From Bacillota bacterium (GTDB lineage Bacteria; Bacillota; Clostridia; Tissierellales; Sedimentibacteraceae), in contig JAEXUD010000006.1 in the NCBI GenBank assembly GCA_023453025.1, forward strand, positions 62,001-126,000: 64,000 nt of DNA. The letters are read 5' to 3'. A program made the position numbers and the translations under genes. Positions 35,305 through 44,135 of this stretch are shown here, piece by piece; the first letter of the stretch is position 1, and each line of letters begins with the position of its first letter. Under the pieces are notes generated by a model. That model saw nothing but the letters and a program-made list of their open reading frames with translations. It searched no databases and was not told where the DNA came from.

Positions 35305-35531
35305 AACTATACCTCCATATTTTATTTGATGTCTTATTATATCATCCAAAATGCAATTTGTAAACAAAAAAATGCAAAAAAAATAAAAATATTTTAAGGA
35401 AAACATTTACATATACATTTGATGAATAAAGTAATGTAAAAATTGCAAGCTGTTAGTTGCGGCAAAGAATGTCGGTTATTATAATAAATTGCAAGTTATT
35501 TAGTTTGTGTTTCAAAATTTATAAATTGCAC

Positions 35532-35561
35532 AAAAAAAGAATTCAGCTTTACCTGAATTCC
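35532..35561 (-). terminator. Terminator of the purine permease gene
   Basis: On the minus strand GAATTCAGGTAAAGCTGAATTC is followed by TTTTTTT, 20 bases after the stop codon. Confidence 0.85.
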
Positions 35562-35579
35562 CTATTTTTAATGTGAATG

Positions 35580-37040
35580 TTAATGTAAGATAGCAAGCAC
35601 CACAAAGTTTAATAAGAACAATATTGTTGAAACAAACAGTATTGGATGTACATCCTTGAATTCGCCCTTGCTTAATTTAACTATGCAGTAGAAGATAAAG
35701 CCTGCCGCAATTCCGTATGAAATGCTGTAACCTAATCCCATGAAAACTGATGCAAAGAAAGCAGGGATTGCTTCGTTTAAATCTTCCCAATTGATTTTTG
35801 TAAATGCTGACATCATCATGACTCCTACAATTATCAAAACCGGAGAAGTAGCTGCGGCAGGAACTATTCCTGCAATAGGTGCTATCAATATACAAGCAAG
35901 AAATAACAATGCTGTAACAACGCTTGTTAATCCTGTACGTCCGCCTGCACCTATACCTGCTGCACTTTCTACATAAGTTGTTGTATTTGAGGTTCCGAAT
36001 ACAGCTCCTACAGAGGTTGCAATTGCGTCCGCAAACAACGCTTTATCCATTTTAGATTTAAAGCCTGTGCTTGTTTCAAGTGATTTCTGATCTTCTTCAC
36101 TGAATATTCCGCTTCTTCTTCCTGTACCTATGAAGGTTCCTATTGTATCAAAGGTATCGGATAAACTGAATGCAAATATTGTCATTAAAACAAGAGGTAT
36201 GCGTGAGGGGTCGGTAAACAGTGACTGCATTCCATTAGGGCCAAAAGCCGCACCGAAGGTTATTCCCAAATCTGAGAAGGCAGCTCCTATTCCGGCAGAA
36301 CTCAATGATATTTGAGAAATGTTAACTACTCCGAACGGTATACCTACAATTGTTGTAGCTACAATACTTATGAGTACTGCTCCCTTAATATCCAATACCA
36401 ACAGAACAACAAGCAATACAAGGCCTATTAATGCAACCTGTGTACCTGGGTCGGTGAAATTCACAAGAGCGGGAACAATACCTCCGTTTGTCACAACAGA
36501 AAATATATTTTGGTATGTTCCGTCCGCCGCAAACTGCTGTCCGTTTACTGAAAGGATATTAGCGCCTTCTGAAGTGAATTGAAGTATGTTTGCTCCCTTG
36601 ATACCAATGTATGCTATGAAAATTCCGATACCTCCGCTTATGGCATTCTGCAGGCTTTCAGGTATTGCTTTAATTATGCTCTTTCTGATTCTGGTAATTG
36701 TAATAAATATATTTACTAAACCGCAGATAAATACAAGTGCCAAAGCTTGTTCCCATGAGAATCCAAGAGCAAAGACCACTGTATATGTGAAAAATGCATT
36801 AAGTCCCATACCGGGAGCTTGTGCATATGGTACATTGGCAAATAACCCCATTACAAGAGTGCCTATTACTGCTGCAATAATTGTTGCTAAAAATACTGCC
36901 TGTGAAGGCATACCTGTTGCTGATAAAATTGCCGGGTTAACAAATATGATGTAAGACATTGCAAAGAAAGTTGTAAAGCCCGCCATAATTTCAGTTGAAA
37001 CATTTGTTCCGTGTTCCTTTAGCTTAAAAAAGTTTTCCAT
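35580..37040 (-). CDS. pbuG: NCS2-family guanine/hypoxanthine permease
   Basis: A 486-residue polytopic transporter of the AzgA/PbuG branch of NCS2. It starts FFKLKEHGTNVSTEIMAGFT, continues MGLNAFFTYTVV and SGGIGIFIAYIGIKGA, and has DTFDTIGTFIGTGRRSG in the substrate-binding region, then GTSNTTTYVESAAGI. It imports purine bases by proton symport. A purine riboswitch and terminator precede it, and GGAGG lies before the ATG. The riboswitch carries the guanine-type core, so guanine or hypoxanthine is the expected substrate; the symbol follows that inference. Confidence 0.93.
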   Translation of the reverse strand: MENFFKLKEHGTNVSTEIMAGFTTFFAMSYIIFVNPAILSATGMPSQAVFLATIIAAVIGTLVMGLFANVPYAQAPGMGLNAFFTYTVVFALGFSWEQALALVFICGLVNIFITITRIRKSIIKAIPESLQNAISGGIGIFIAYIGIKGANILQFTSEGANILSVNGQQFAADGTYQNIFSVVTNGGIVPALVNFTDPGTQVALIGLVLLVVLLVLDIKGAVLISIVATTIVGIPFGVVNISQISLSSAGIGAAFSDLGITFGAAFGPNGMQSLFTDPSRIPLVLMTIFAFSLSDTFDTIGTFIGTGRRSGIFSEEDQKSLETSTGFKSKMDKALFADAIATSVGAVFGTSNTTTYVESAAGIGAGGRTGLTSVVTALLFLACILIAPIAGIVPAAATSPVLIIVGVMMMSAFTKINWEDLNEAIPAFFASVFMGLGYSISYGIAAGFIFYCIVKLSKGEFKDVHPILFVSTILFLLNFVVLAILH

Positions 37041-37133
37041 TATTCCTCCTATTGTTATACCATTAAAAGTGCAAATATTAATTGTTAAGTTATACTATTT
37101 CCTAATTCTTGTACAAATATGCCGTCAGCAGGC

Positions 37134-37166
37134 AATAAAAAAGCGAATAGATTCTATTCGCATCAC
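37134..37166 (-). terminator. Riboswitch terminator before the purine permease
   Basis: On the minus strand GCGAATAGAATCTATTCGC is followed by TTTTTTATTG, directly downstream of the purine aptamer. Confidence 0.85.
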
Positions 37167-37167
37167 A

Positions 37168-37262
37168 TACAGGAATTATAACTTACTCAATAGTCAAACA
37201 ATTTACGGCTGTTTGGTAGAAACTTTGGAACCTTATTATCCATATTATATTGATGCATTAAT
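37168..37262 (-). ncRNA. Purine (guanine-type) riboswitch
   Basis: On the minus strand the core reads AGTTTCTACCAAACAGCCGT, then AAATTGTTTGACTATTGAG. TTTCTACC, CCGTAAA and GACTAT are the conserved joining regions. The pyrimidine that discriminates guanine from adenine is C in GACTAT, pointing to guanine/hypoxanthine. Helices P2 and P3 are visible; P1 is weak by eye. Confidence 0.87.
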
Positions 37263-37369
37263 ATTTATTTTTTTCATGATTATTATAACTTAAGTTAATA
37301 TGGTAAGCAATATATTTTTGCGAAATTTATCATAATATAGCTTCTTATTATTTTAATATAATAAAAATT

Positions 37370-37403
37370 ATGGTGACGATTCTTTCAAAGAATTGTCACC
37401 ATA
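37370..37403 (-). terminator. Terminator of the MacAB-like operon
   Basis: On the minus strand ATTATGGTGACAATTCTTTG pairs with AAAGAATCGTCACCATAAT and ends in TTTTTA, four bases after the permease stop. Confidence 0.85.
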
Positions 37404-37406
37404 ATT

Positions 37407-38570
37407 TTATTCATAGCGCAATGCATCTACAGGCTTTAATTTGGAGGCCTTGTTTGCAGGATATAATCCAAAGAATACACCTACTGCCAAAGAAAATATA
37501 AATGCCCCTAAAATTACAGGTATATTGACCGTATATTTAATACTCATCATATTGCTTATTGAATATGAGGCTATCACTCCAAGCGTTGCGCCTATGATTC
37601 CGCCGACACCGCTTAATACCGACGATTCAATTAAAAATTGAATCAGGATATTGGATCTTCCTGCGCCTATAGCCTTTCTCACACCTATTTCTCTTGTTCT
37701 TTCGGTTACTGTTACAAGCATTATGTTCATAATTCCTATACCGCCAACCAACAATGAAATTCCTGCAATACCGCCTAACATGGCTGTCAGCATTCCGGTT
37801 ACCTCACTTATTGTTTCAAGCATTTCATCCTGGCTGAATACTCGGTAGGAATCATCATCCTCAAAGTAATTCAACAGGTAATTTTCAATATTTTCCTTAG
37901 CAGCTGAAGATTCTTCAGCGGATTTTGCCTGCACTGTTATGCTGTTAATGCTGCTTGTATTGTATTGTCTCATCAATGCGGTTACAGGAACTATTACTAT
38001 TTCGTTGCTGTCTCCTGCTATAGAACTGCCTTTGTCCTTAAGTACACCAACAACGGTATATTTTTCACCATCCACGGATATTTCCTTATTTATAGGGTCA
38101 TCCCTTCCAAATAAATCCTCTGCAACAGTTAACCCTATAACGGCAACTTTATTTCTATAATCAATATCAACGGGGTTAATTGCTCTTCCTGAGCCTATTT
38201 CATAGTTGTTGATGCTCATATAATTTTCATTTCCGCCGGTAATGCCCACATCCGTTGTTTCTAAGTCGTATTTGACTGTTGCATTAGAAGAATACACAGG
38301 AGTAACCTTCAGTACACCTTCAATTTTTTCAAAATCATTCACATCATTGAATTCAATTGATTTTCTCCTGTTAAATACATTTACGCTTATAATGTTAGAG
38401 CCCATACTTGATATGCTTTCTGTAACTCCGGAGGTTGCGCCCTGACCGATGGAAATTAGTACAACTACGGCAAAAACACCTATTATGATACCTAACATTG
38501 TGAGAAATGTTCTCATTTTATTGGATAAAATAGACTGAAAGGCCATTTTTGTAATACTTTTTATATTCAT
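37407..38570 (-). CDS. MacB-like ABC transporter permease (FtsX family)
   Basis: A 387-residue protein with one N-terminal membrane helix, a large extracytoplasmic domain (about 45-265) and three C-terminal helices. The MacB_PCD part is around VNVFNRRKSIEF; the FtsX part is AGISLLVGGIGIMNIMLVT, followed by VTERTREIGVRKAIGAGR. Such permeases work with a separate ATPase and a membrane-fusion protein in efflux of peptides or antibiotics, or in envelope mechanotransmission. Both partners are encoded directly upstream in the same operon. Confidence 0.94.
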   Translation of the reverse strand: MNIKSITKMAFQSILSNKMRTFLTMLGIIIGVFAVVVLISIGQGATSGVTESISSMGSNIISVNVFNRRKSIEFNDVNDFEKIEGVLKVTPVYSSNATVKYDLETTDVGITGGNENYMSINNYEIGSGRAINPVDIDYRNKVAVIGLTVAEDLFGRDDPINKEISVDGEKYTVVGVLKDKGSSIAGDSNEIVIVPVTALMRQYNTSSINSITVQAKSAEESSAAKENIENYLLNYFEDDDSYRVFSQDEMLETISEVTGMLTAMLGGIAGISLLVGGIGIMNIMLVTVTERTREIGVRKAIGAGRSNILIQFLIESSVLSGVGGIIGATLGVIASYSISNMMSIKYTVNIPVILGAFIFSLAVGVFFGLYPANKASKLKPVDALRYE

Positions 38571-38586
38571 AATTCTTCCTTTCCTC

Positions 38587-39261
38587 CTATATTATATTGC
38601 TGTTAAGAAGCAGCCCGTCCTTGATTGTAATTGTTCTTTGAGCAGCCTTTGCAATTTCAATATCATGAGTTATCAGCACTATTGTCTTGCCTTCATTGCT
38701 TAATTCCCTGATTAGATTCATTACATCGCTGCCTGATTTGGAGTCCAGGTTGCCGGTAGGTTCATCGGCAAGAAGTACAGGCGGATCTCCTGCTAAAGCC
38801 CTGGCTATGGCAACACGCTGCTGCTGTCCGCCTGACAGCTCGGTTGGCTTATGATTCATTCTGTCACTTAGGGCTACCTTTTCCATGGCTTCAATGCTTC
38901 TTTGCCTTCTTTCTTTTCCGTTCATACCTCTGTATATCAATGGGAGCTCCACATTCTCCAATGCGGATAATTTAGGCAAAAGATTAAATTTTTGAAAAAT
39001 AAAGCCTATTTTCTGGTTGCGTATTTTTGACAGCTGTTTTTCATTGTAAGTGCTTATTTCCCTGCCGTCCAGATAATACTCTCCTGTAGTTGGTGTATCA
39101 AGGCATCCTATCATATTCATCAACGTAGATTTTCCGGAGCCGGAAGGACCGATTATTGATAAAAATTCGCCTTCTTTAACATGAAGTGTAATTCCTCTCA
39201 GAACCTGCACCTGAACAGAGCCCATGTCATATGTCTTAGTAATATTTTTAATATCTATCAT
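38587..39261 (-). CDS. MacB/LolD-type ABC ATPase
   Basis: A 224-residue ATPase with [45 protein letters not shown] and [13 protein letters not shown], all typical of the MacB/LolD/Fts group. It overlaps the upstream adaptor gene by four bases and lies 16 bases before the permease gene. It should power the permease without moving substrate through the membrane itself. Substrate is unknown. Confidence 0.95.
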   Translation of the reverse strand: MIDIKNITKTYDMGSVQVQVLRGITLHVKEGEFLSIIGPSGSGKSTLMNMIGCLDTPTTGEYYLDGREISTYNEKQLSKIRNQKIGFIFQKFNLLPKLSALENVELPLIYRGMNGKERRQRSIEAMEKVALSDRMNHKPTELSGGQQQRVAIARALAGDPPVLLADEPTGNLDSKSGSDVMNLIRELSNEGKTIVLITHDIEIAKAAQRTITIKDGLLLNSNII

Positions 39262-40871
39262 GGTCTTGAACCTTCCTGCCGAATAACAACATTACCTGCG
39301 GGGCGGCTGCCGCCAACTCCTGGCATCCCCATGTTCATACCGGAAGTTGTTTGAGTGGAATTAGACTGTACAACGCTATAAACTACGATATCTCCTTCGC
39401 TTAAGCCTGATGTTATTTCAACCTTATCCTTTGTTGCAAGACCAAGTTCAACCTTCACATCATTCCTGTTGCCGGATGCATCCTTCACGGTAACCATATA
39501 TTCGCCCTTTAGCTTTTGAATTGCTTCAATCGGAACAGTAATTACATTTTCTCTTGATTCAGCCAATATTTCTACATCCACGTTCATGCCTGACATGAGA
39601 GATTTTCTGTCATCAAGCTTGATAGTAACATCATATGTTGTTACACCGCTTTGATTTGTACCTTCCATTGATATCTTTGTTACTTTTCCTGTGAATTTTT
39701 CATCAGGGTAGACATCACTTGCTATATTTGCATCAAGACCAAGAACAATTTTATTAATATCCAGCTCATCAACAGCTATAACAACCTCCATATTATCAAG
39801 ATCGGCTACTGTCATCAGCGCTGTAGTTCTGTCCACAACCTCTTCCTCAGATACATTAATTTGAAGTACGGTACCCTTCATAGGTGAATACACCGTATCA
39901 CCTTCTGCCAGATCCTCTATCTGAGACTGATATTTTTCTATAGAATTTTGTTTTGCTGCTATATCAAGTGCCAGGTCACTTCCTTCAATTGTTGCTATAA
40001 CATCGCCTTCATTGACATATTTTCCATTTTCAGTATTTACGGATTTGACTTCACCGCTGATTTTTGAAGTTACGCTTTCTTCCTTTACTTCAACTATATT
40101 GCCGTTTTGCATTCCCTGATATGATCCTTGTGAATTCGTAACTGTAATTTGGGCGGTATCTCCAACGCTGTAGCCGCCGGGATTTTTCATTTTAACTGTT
40201 ACGGCATATCCAAAGATGCCTCCTCCCATTTGAACAGGTGTAGAATTTTTTTCATCAACCTTGCCGTCCTGTGTTGAGAAATATTTTGTCATAAATATTG
40301 AAGCGTTATCTCCGATTGATATATTATCATATTGCTCCTTGGAAAAATATACTTCAATATATGAATAGTCCGTATCCTTAATAGCTGCAATATTAGAATT
40401 ACTGATTACTTGGTCTCCGGCTTCGATGCTTAAGCCTGATATGACTCCGGAGGTTGGAGCATATATATTTAAATTACCCTGACTTTCATATAAGTCGTTT
40501 AATTCTTTTTTTGCCTTTTCAATATTTAATTCTATTTCATTAATTTCTGTTCGGCTGTCACTTGCTGTATCAGATTGCAATGAAATAAGAATCTGATTTT
40601 TATCTACTAAATCTCCTTCAGTTACATATAGTCCGTCAACAGTGCCGTCAATTTCAGATTTGATAACTCTTTTATCTGTTGGATTTACACTGCCGCTTTC
40701 TGAAACAGAAATAGAAATATCATCCTTTTTAACTTCATATTCTATTTCTTTGCTAAGCGACGCATTTTCATAGCTTGCTGATGCTTTTCTGGTTGCCGCA
40801 TTGACACCAAAAATAGCAACTACCAGTATTATTGCAAGAATTACAGCTATTTTTACCTTTTTATTTCTCAT
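39258..40871 (-). CDS. HlyD/MacA-type membrane-fusion protein with duplicated lipoyl segments
   Basis: Residues 5-25 form a membrane anchor. The rest is an extracytoplasmic adaptor of 537 residues, longer than the usual 380-420. Lipoyl/barrel-sandwich halves appear twice: IDGTVDGLYVTEGDLVDKNQ with YAPTSGVISGLSIEAGDQV, and again ISGEVKSVNTENGKYVNEGD with YSPMKGTVLQINVSEEEVV. The usual beta-barrel and membrane-proximal domains follow (SMEGTNQSGVTTYDVTIKLD). The C-terminus is Gly/Met/Ser-rich. It should connect the MacB-like transporter to the cell wall or outside. Confidence 0.9.
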   Translation of the reverse strand: MRNKKVKIAVILAIILVVAIFGVNAATRKASASYENASLSKEIEYEVKKDDISISVSESGSVNPTDKRVIKSEIDGTVDGLYVTEGDLVDKNQILISLQSDTASDSRTEINEIELNIEKAKKELNDLYESQGNLNIYAPTSGVISGLSIEAGDQVISNSNIAAIKDTDYSYIEVYFSKEQYDNISIGDNASIFMTKYFSTQDGKVDEKNSTPVQMGGGIFGYAVTVKMKNPGGYSVGDTAQITVTNSQGSYQGMQNGNIVEVKEESVTSKISGEVKSVNTENGKYVNEGDVIATIEGSDLALDIAAKQNSIEKYQSQIEDLAEGDTVYSPMKGTVLQINVSEEEVVDRTTALMTVADLDNMEVVIAVDELDINKIVLGLDANIASDVYPDEKFTGKVTKISMEGTNQSGVTTYDVTIKLDDRKSLMSGMNVDVEILAESRENVITVPIEAIQKLKGEYMVTVKDASGNRNDVKVELGLATKDKVEITSGLSEGDIVVYSVVQSNSTQTTSGMNMGMPGVGGSRPAGNVVIRQEGSRP

Positions 40872-41069
40872 AAAATTTTCCTTTCTTTTAATCGCGTTAT
40901 TTGTAATTTTATATTAAATATAAATAATGAATGTGTTGAAAATGTGTTAACAAAATAGTATTTATAAATATAGCATAAGATTCTTAAGGTTTTATAAAAT
41001 AGCAGCATAGTAAATTGAAATAATATGCAGATAATACAAAAGATTTTAATAGGCAACAAATTTTATAAC

Positions 41070-41121
41070 AAAAAAGCTGTCTTAAAATAATATGTATATA
41101 TTATGATGAGACAGCTTTTTT
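41070..41121. terminator. Terminator downstream of the CAP protein gene
   Basis: AAAAAGCTGTCTTA and TGAGACAGCTTTTTT flank an A/T-rich loop. On the minus strand it ends the CAP gene; the arms' A and T runs make it bidirectional. Confidence 0.75.
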
Positions 41122-41156
41122 CAGTTGATAAAAATACTTTGTTGCGGTATCTTGGC

Positions 41157-41945
41157 TTAATTAGTAAACATTTGTGTCCAATATGCTCTTCCGGCAGAAT
41201 TTGTTACGTATCCAACACCTATTTTTGAGAAGTTAGATGACATAATGTTTGCTCTGTGTCCCGCTGAATTCATCCAGGCAGTTACAACAGCCTCCGGAGT
41301 TTTTTGACCTGCCGCAATATTTTCACCCCACGCTGACCACTTTATACCATATTTAGTAAGCATGTCCCCGGCACTTCCATAAGTAGGTGATTGATGTGCA
41401 AAATAGTTATTTGTTGCCATATCATTTGATTTGATTCTTGCAATATTTGAAATTGCTTCATCCAATACAAGCGCTGGCAATCCGGCTTTTTGTCTTTCTA
41501 TGTTCACAAGTTCTACTACTTTTTGTTCATATGACGAAACTGCTGTGCTGGTGTTTTCTTCCGGAGTTTGTGTTGTTGTATCCGGCTGAGTTGCTTCTGG
41601 TGTTTGAGTAGCTGCAGGAGCCTGAGTTTGTGCCGGTTCCTGAGCAACTGGCTCAGTAACGGCTGGCTTTGATGCAACCGGTGTTTTAACCTTTGTTTCT
41701 GTAGTTTTTACTGCTTTATTATTTAATAAAGCATTCCAGTTAACTGAATTTAAATCTACAGTTTTTCCGTTTACTTTAACTGTGTATTTTACATTCTCAC
41801 AATTATATTTGCTTGTATAATTTTTCATTAAATTGCTAAAATCATATTTAGCCGCGTTAGTGCAAGTTGTTTCTGCAGCAAAAGCAGTTGTTGATGATAA
41901 TGCTAATACCGCTGATAAGGTTAATGCCAATACTTTTTTCTTCAT
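41157..41945 (-). CDS. Secreted CAP (SCP/PR1-like) domain protein
   Basis: A 262-residue exported protein: signal peptide to about residue 23 (STTAFA-AET), a short N-terminal domain (about 28-80), a Pro/Thr/Gln-rich linker (85-135) and a C-terminal CAP domain of the YkwD type (about 140-262). The CAP motifs are VNIERQKAGLPALVLDEAIS, NYFAHQSPTYGSAGDML, WGENIAAG and SAGHRANIMSSNF. Such proteins are wall-associated in Clostridia and several are linked to sporulation or biofilm; no enzyme activity is agreed. A strong TAGGAGT site precedes the ATG. The 5' leader (41946-42050) contains GAAGCAAGGGGTACCTGCTTC, a hairpin of unknown role. Confidence 0.92.
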   Translation of the reverse strand: MKKKVLALTLSAVLALSSTTAFAAETTCTNAAKYDFSNLMKNYTSKYNCENVKYTVKVNGKTVDLNSVNWNALLNNKAVKTTETKVKTPVASKPAVTEPVAQEPAQTQAPAATQTPEATQPDTTTQTPEENTSTAVSSYEQKVVELVNIERQKAGLPALVLDEAISNIARIKSNDMATNNYFAHQSPTYGSAGDMLTKYGIKWSAWGENIAAGQKTPEAVVTAWMNSAGHRANIMSSNFSKIGVGYVTNSAGRAYWTQMFTN

Positions 41946-42273
41946 AATTTTACTCCTATTTAGTCTTTAGATTTTTGAGAAGCAGGTACCCCTTGCTTCT
42001 TTGGAAATTTTAGAACTTGTTAATGAGTTTTTCGTCATGCATGAATTATAGCACTAGAAATTGGGCAATAAAACCCACAATAAATTCTTGCATTGTAAAA
42101 TGTGTCAAAAAAATTACACAATCTTCAAGTGCAAAAAAATAATTACAATAATATTACAGATATCTTGTAATTATACATAAACACTTAAGAAAGTATTAAT
42201 TATATTGGTATTAAAAATAAAAAATTTCTCATATATACACATCTATGACTAAATTTGGCAAAAGAATAACTTC

Positions 42274-42302
42274 TTGACATTATTTAAAAATTATATTATC
42301 AT
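42274..42302 (+). promoter_or_regulatory. tyrS promoter
   Basis: TTGACA (42274-42279) and TATCAT (42297-42302) with a 17-base spacer; TATATT nearby gives a poorer spacing. The stretch 42050-42273 is A/T-rich with no gene. Confidence 0.6.
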
Positions 42303-42324
42303 TCCATTTATAAAATAATATTAT

Positions 42325-42545
42325 CATAACGATGAAGGAAGTTAAGTAACAATTTGGTTACAAAATAGAGAGTGGGTCGGATGGTGAAAGATCCTCAGAA
42401 CAAAATGTGAAATACAATTCTGGAGTTACTGCAGGAAACTGCAGCGTATACTTGCACGTTAAAGCATTTAAAGGCAATATATATTGCGAATTAAGGTGGT
42501 ACCACGGGTTATCTCGTCCTTTGCGGAGAGATAACCCCTTTTGTA
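42325..42545 (+). ncRNA. T-box leader of tyrS
   Basis: The specifier codon is TAC (tyrosine) at 42413-42415 in GAAATACAATT. The T-box AGGTGGTACCACGGG is at 42494-42508 and the terminator GGGTTATCTCGTCC/GGAGAGATAACCCCTTTT at 42505-42542. Charging of tRNA-Tyr should control read-through into tyrS. A composite palindromic repeat is inserted between the leader and the gene. Confidence 0.95.
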
Positions 42546-42660
42546 TGCCCTAACCCCGTTTTTCAGAGCGCTCTTTCTGAAAAACGGCGGTAGGTCAACC
42601 GCAACGAGTTCCCAAATTATGTGAGCGGCAGCGAGCAAATAATTTGGTGAACGGAGACTG
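42544..42660 (-). repeat. Composite palindromic intergenic repeat, copy B
   Basis: Read on the minus strand it runs CAGTCTCCGTTCACCAAATT, a hairpin AATTATTTGCTCGCTGCCGC/TCACATAATTTGGG, TTGCGGTTGACC, and CCGTTTTTCAGA/TCTGAAAAACGGGGTTAGGGC. The order and end sequences match 10990-11229 in opposite orientation, but this copy has one internal hairpin instead of three. It lies in the transcribed leader of tyrS, after the T-box terminator. Confidence 0.8.
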
Positions 42661-42730
42661 AGTATTTCAGCAATATTATTATGTAATAAAGCTAAAACAA
42701 TAATCAAAATTTAAATTTACGGAGGGAATT

Positions 42731-43963
42731 ATGAAACAAGGAAATGTTTTTGATGTATTAAAAGAAAGAGGCTATTTAGAACAATGTACTCATGAGGAAG
42801 AAATAAGAGAATTACTGGGAAAAGAATCCGTAACATTTTACATAGGATTTGATCCCACGGCAGACAGCCTTCATATAGGTCATTTTATACAGATAATGGT
42901 TATGTCCATAATGCAGCAGTACGGCCACAGACCGATTGCCCTGCTAGGCGGCGGAACAACAATGATAGGAGATCCGAGTGACAGAACAGGCATGCGTTCT
43001 GTAATGACACAGGAAATAATTGCTCAGAATGCAGAAAACTTTAAAAAGGTATTTCAAAAATTCCTGGACTTTTCAGATAACAAGGCAATAATGGACAATA
43101 ATGCCGAGTGGCTCCTGCCGCTTAATTTCCTGGAATTCATGAGAGAAGTCGGCGTTCATTTTTCAGTAAACAGGATGCTGGCCGCAGAATGCTACAAAAA
43201 CAGAATGGAGCAGGGGCTTACATTCTTTGAATTCGGCTATATGCTGATGCAGAGCTATGATTTCTATGTGCTGAACCAAAAATACAACTGCAAGATGCAG
43301 CTGGGCGGCAATGACCAGTGGTCAAATATCATAGGCGGTATAGAACTTACAAGGAAAAAAGCAAATGAGCAGGTTTACGGCATGACATTTGCACTTCTTA
43401 CCAACAGCGAAGGAAAGAAAATGGGCAAGACAGAAAAGGGAGCTTTATGGCTTGACAGAGATAAAACATCACCATATGATTTCTATCAATACTGGAGAAA
43501 TGTTGATGATGCCGATGTTGAAAAATGCCTTGCATTGCTGACATTCCTGCCGATGGATGAGGTAAGAAGACTTGGAAGTCTTGAAGGAGCAGAAATAAAC
43601 AAAGCAAAAGAAACTCTTGCATACGAAATAACAAAGCTTATTCATTCCGAAGAAGATGCTATAAAAGCTCAGGAGGCTGCAAGAGCATTGTTTGGAGCAG
43701 GGGTTGATTCAGAGAACATGCCTACAACAGAACTGACAAAAGCTGAGCTGAGCGGTGGAATGTCTGTTATTGACATTATGGTAAAGGCAGGCTTAATCAA
43801 GACTAAGAGTGAAGGCAGAAGATTGATTGAACAGTCGGGAGTAACAGTAAATGACAAGGTTATAGATAATGTCAATGCAACAATTTCTGAAAACGACTTT
43901 GAAGAAGGCAAATTAATTATTAAAAAAGGTAAAAAAGTATACCACAGAATTAAATTGGTATGA
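42731..43963 (+). CDS. tyrS: Tyrosyl-tRNA synthetase
   Basis: A 410-residue class I synthetase. The HIGH motif is in [11 protein letters not shown] and the KMSKS equivalent is [13 protein letters not shown], characteristic of the TyrZ branch of bacterial TyrRS. The C-terminal S4 domain (about 345-410) shows [23 protein letters not shown] 42731 follows GGAGGG. Its leader carries a Tyr T-box. A hairpin terminator follows 17 bases after the stop. Confidence 0.97.
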   Translation: MKQGNVFDVLKERGYLEQCTHEEEIRELLGKESVTFYIGFDPTADSLHIGHFIQIMVMSIMQQYGHRPIALLGGGTTMIGDPSDRTGMRSVMTQEIIAQNAENFKKVFQKFLDFSDNKAIMDNNAEWLLPLNFLEFMREVGVHFSVNRMLAAECYKNRMEQGLTFFEFGYMLMQSYDFYVLNQKYNCKMQLGGNDQWSNIIGGIELTRKKANEQVYGMTFALLTNSEGKKMGKTEKGALWLDRDKTSPYDFYQYWRNVDDADVEKCLALLTFLPMDEVRRLGSLEGAEINKAKETLAYEITKLIHSEEDAIKAQEAARALFGAGVDSENMPTTELTKAELSGGMSVIDIMVKAGLIKTKSEGRRLIEQSGVTVNDKVIDNVNATISENDFEEGKLIIKKGKKVYHRIKLV

Positions 43964-43979
43964 TACTAATTTAAAAAAT

Positions 43980-44020
43980 ATAAGGAGATTCTGAGAGAGC
44001 AGCTCTAAGAATCTCCTTAT
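43980..44020 (+). terminator. tyrS terminator
   Basis: ATAAGGAGATTC-TGAGAG and CTCTAAGAATCTCCTTAT form a long stem with a short loop, followed by TAGTTT. Confidence 0.75.
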
Positions 44021-44135
44021 TAGTTTCCGGTCAAAACAAGATTATTATTAATATTGACATTTAAATAATGGTTAAGTATAATTATTGTAAACATGAGTAT
44101 AATAATTATAAGTATAAAAAGACGGAGGTCTTGAA

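Noticed and set aside
35740..36954. Several plus-strand frames opposite the purine permease
   Set aside because: They are shadows of the membrane-protein gene, with hydrophobic-codon complements and no ribosome binding sites.
41946..42050. A riboswitch in the leader of the CAP protein gene
   Set aside because: Only one hairpin (GAAGCAAGGGGTACCTGCTTC) is clear, and no known aptamer core could be matched.
42468..42707. Minus-strand frame of 79 codons
   Set aside because: It overlaps the tyrS T-box terminator and the composite repeat.
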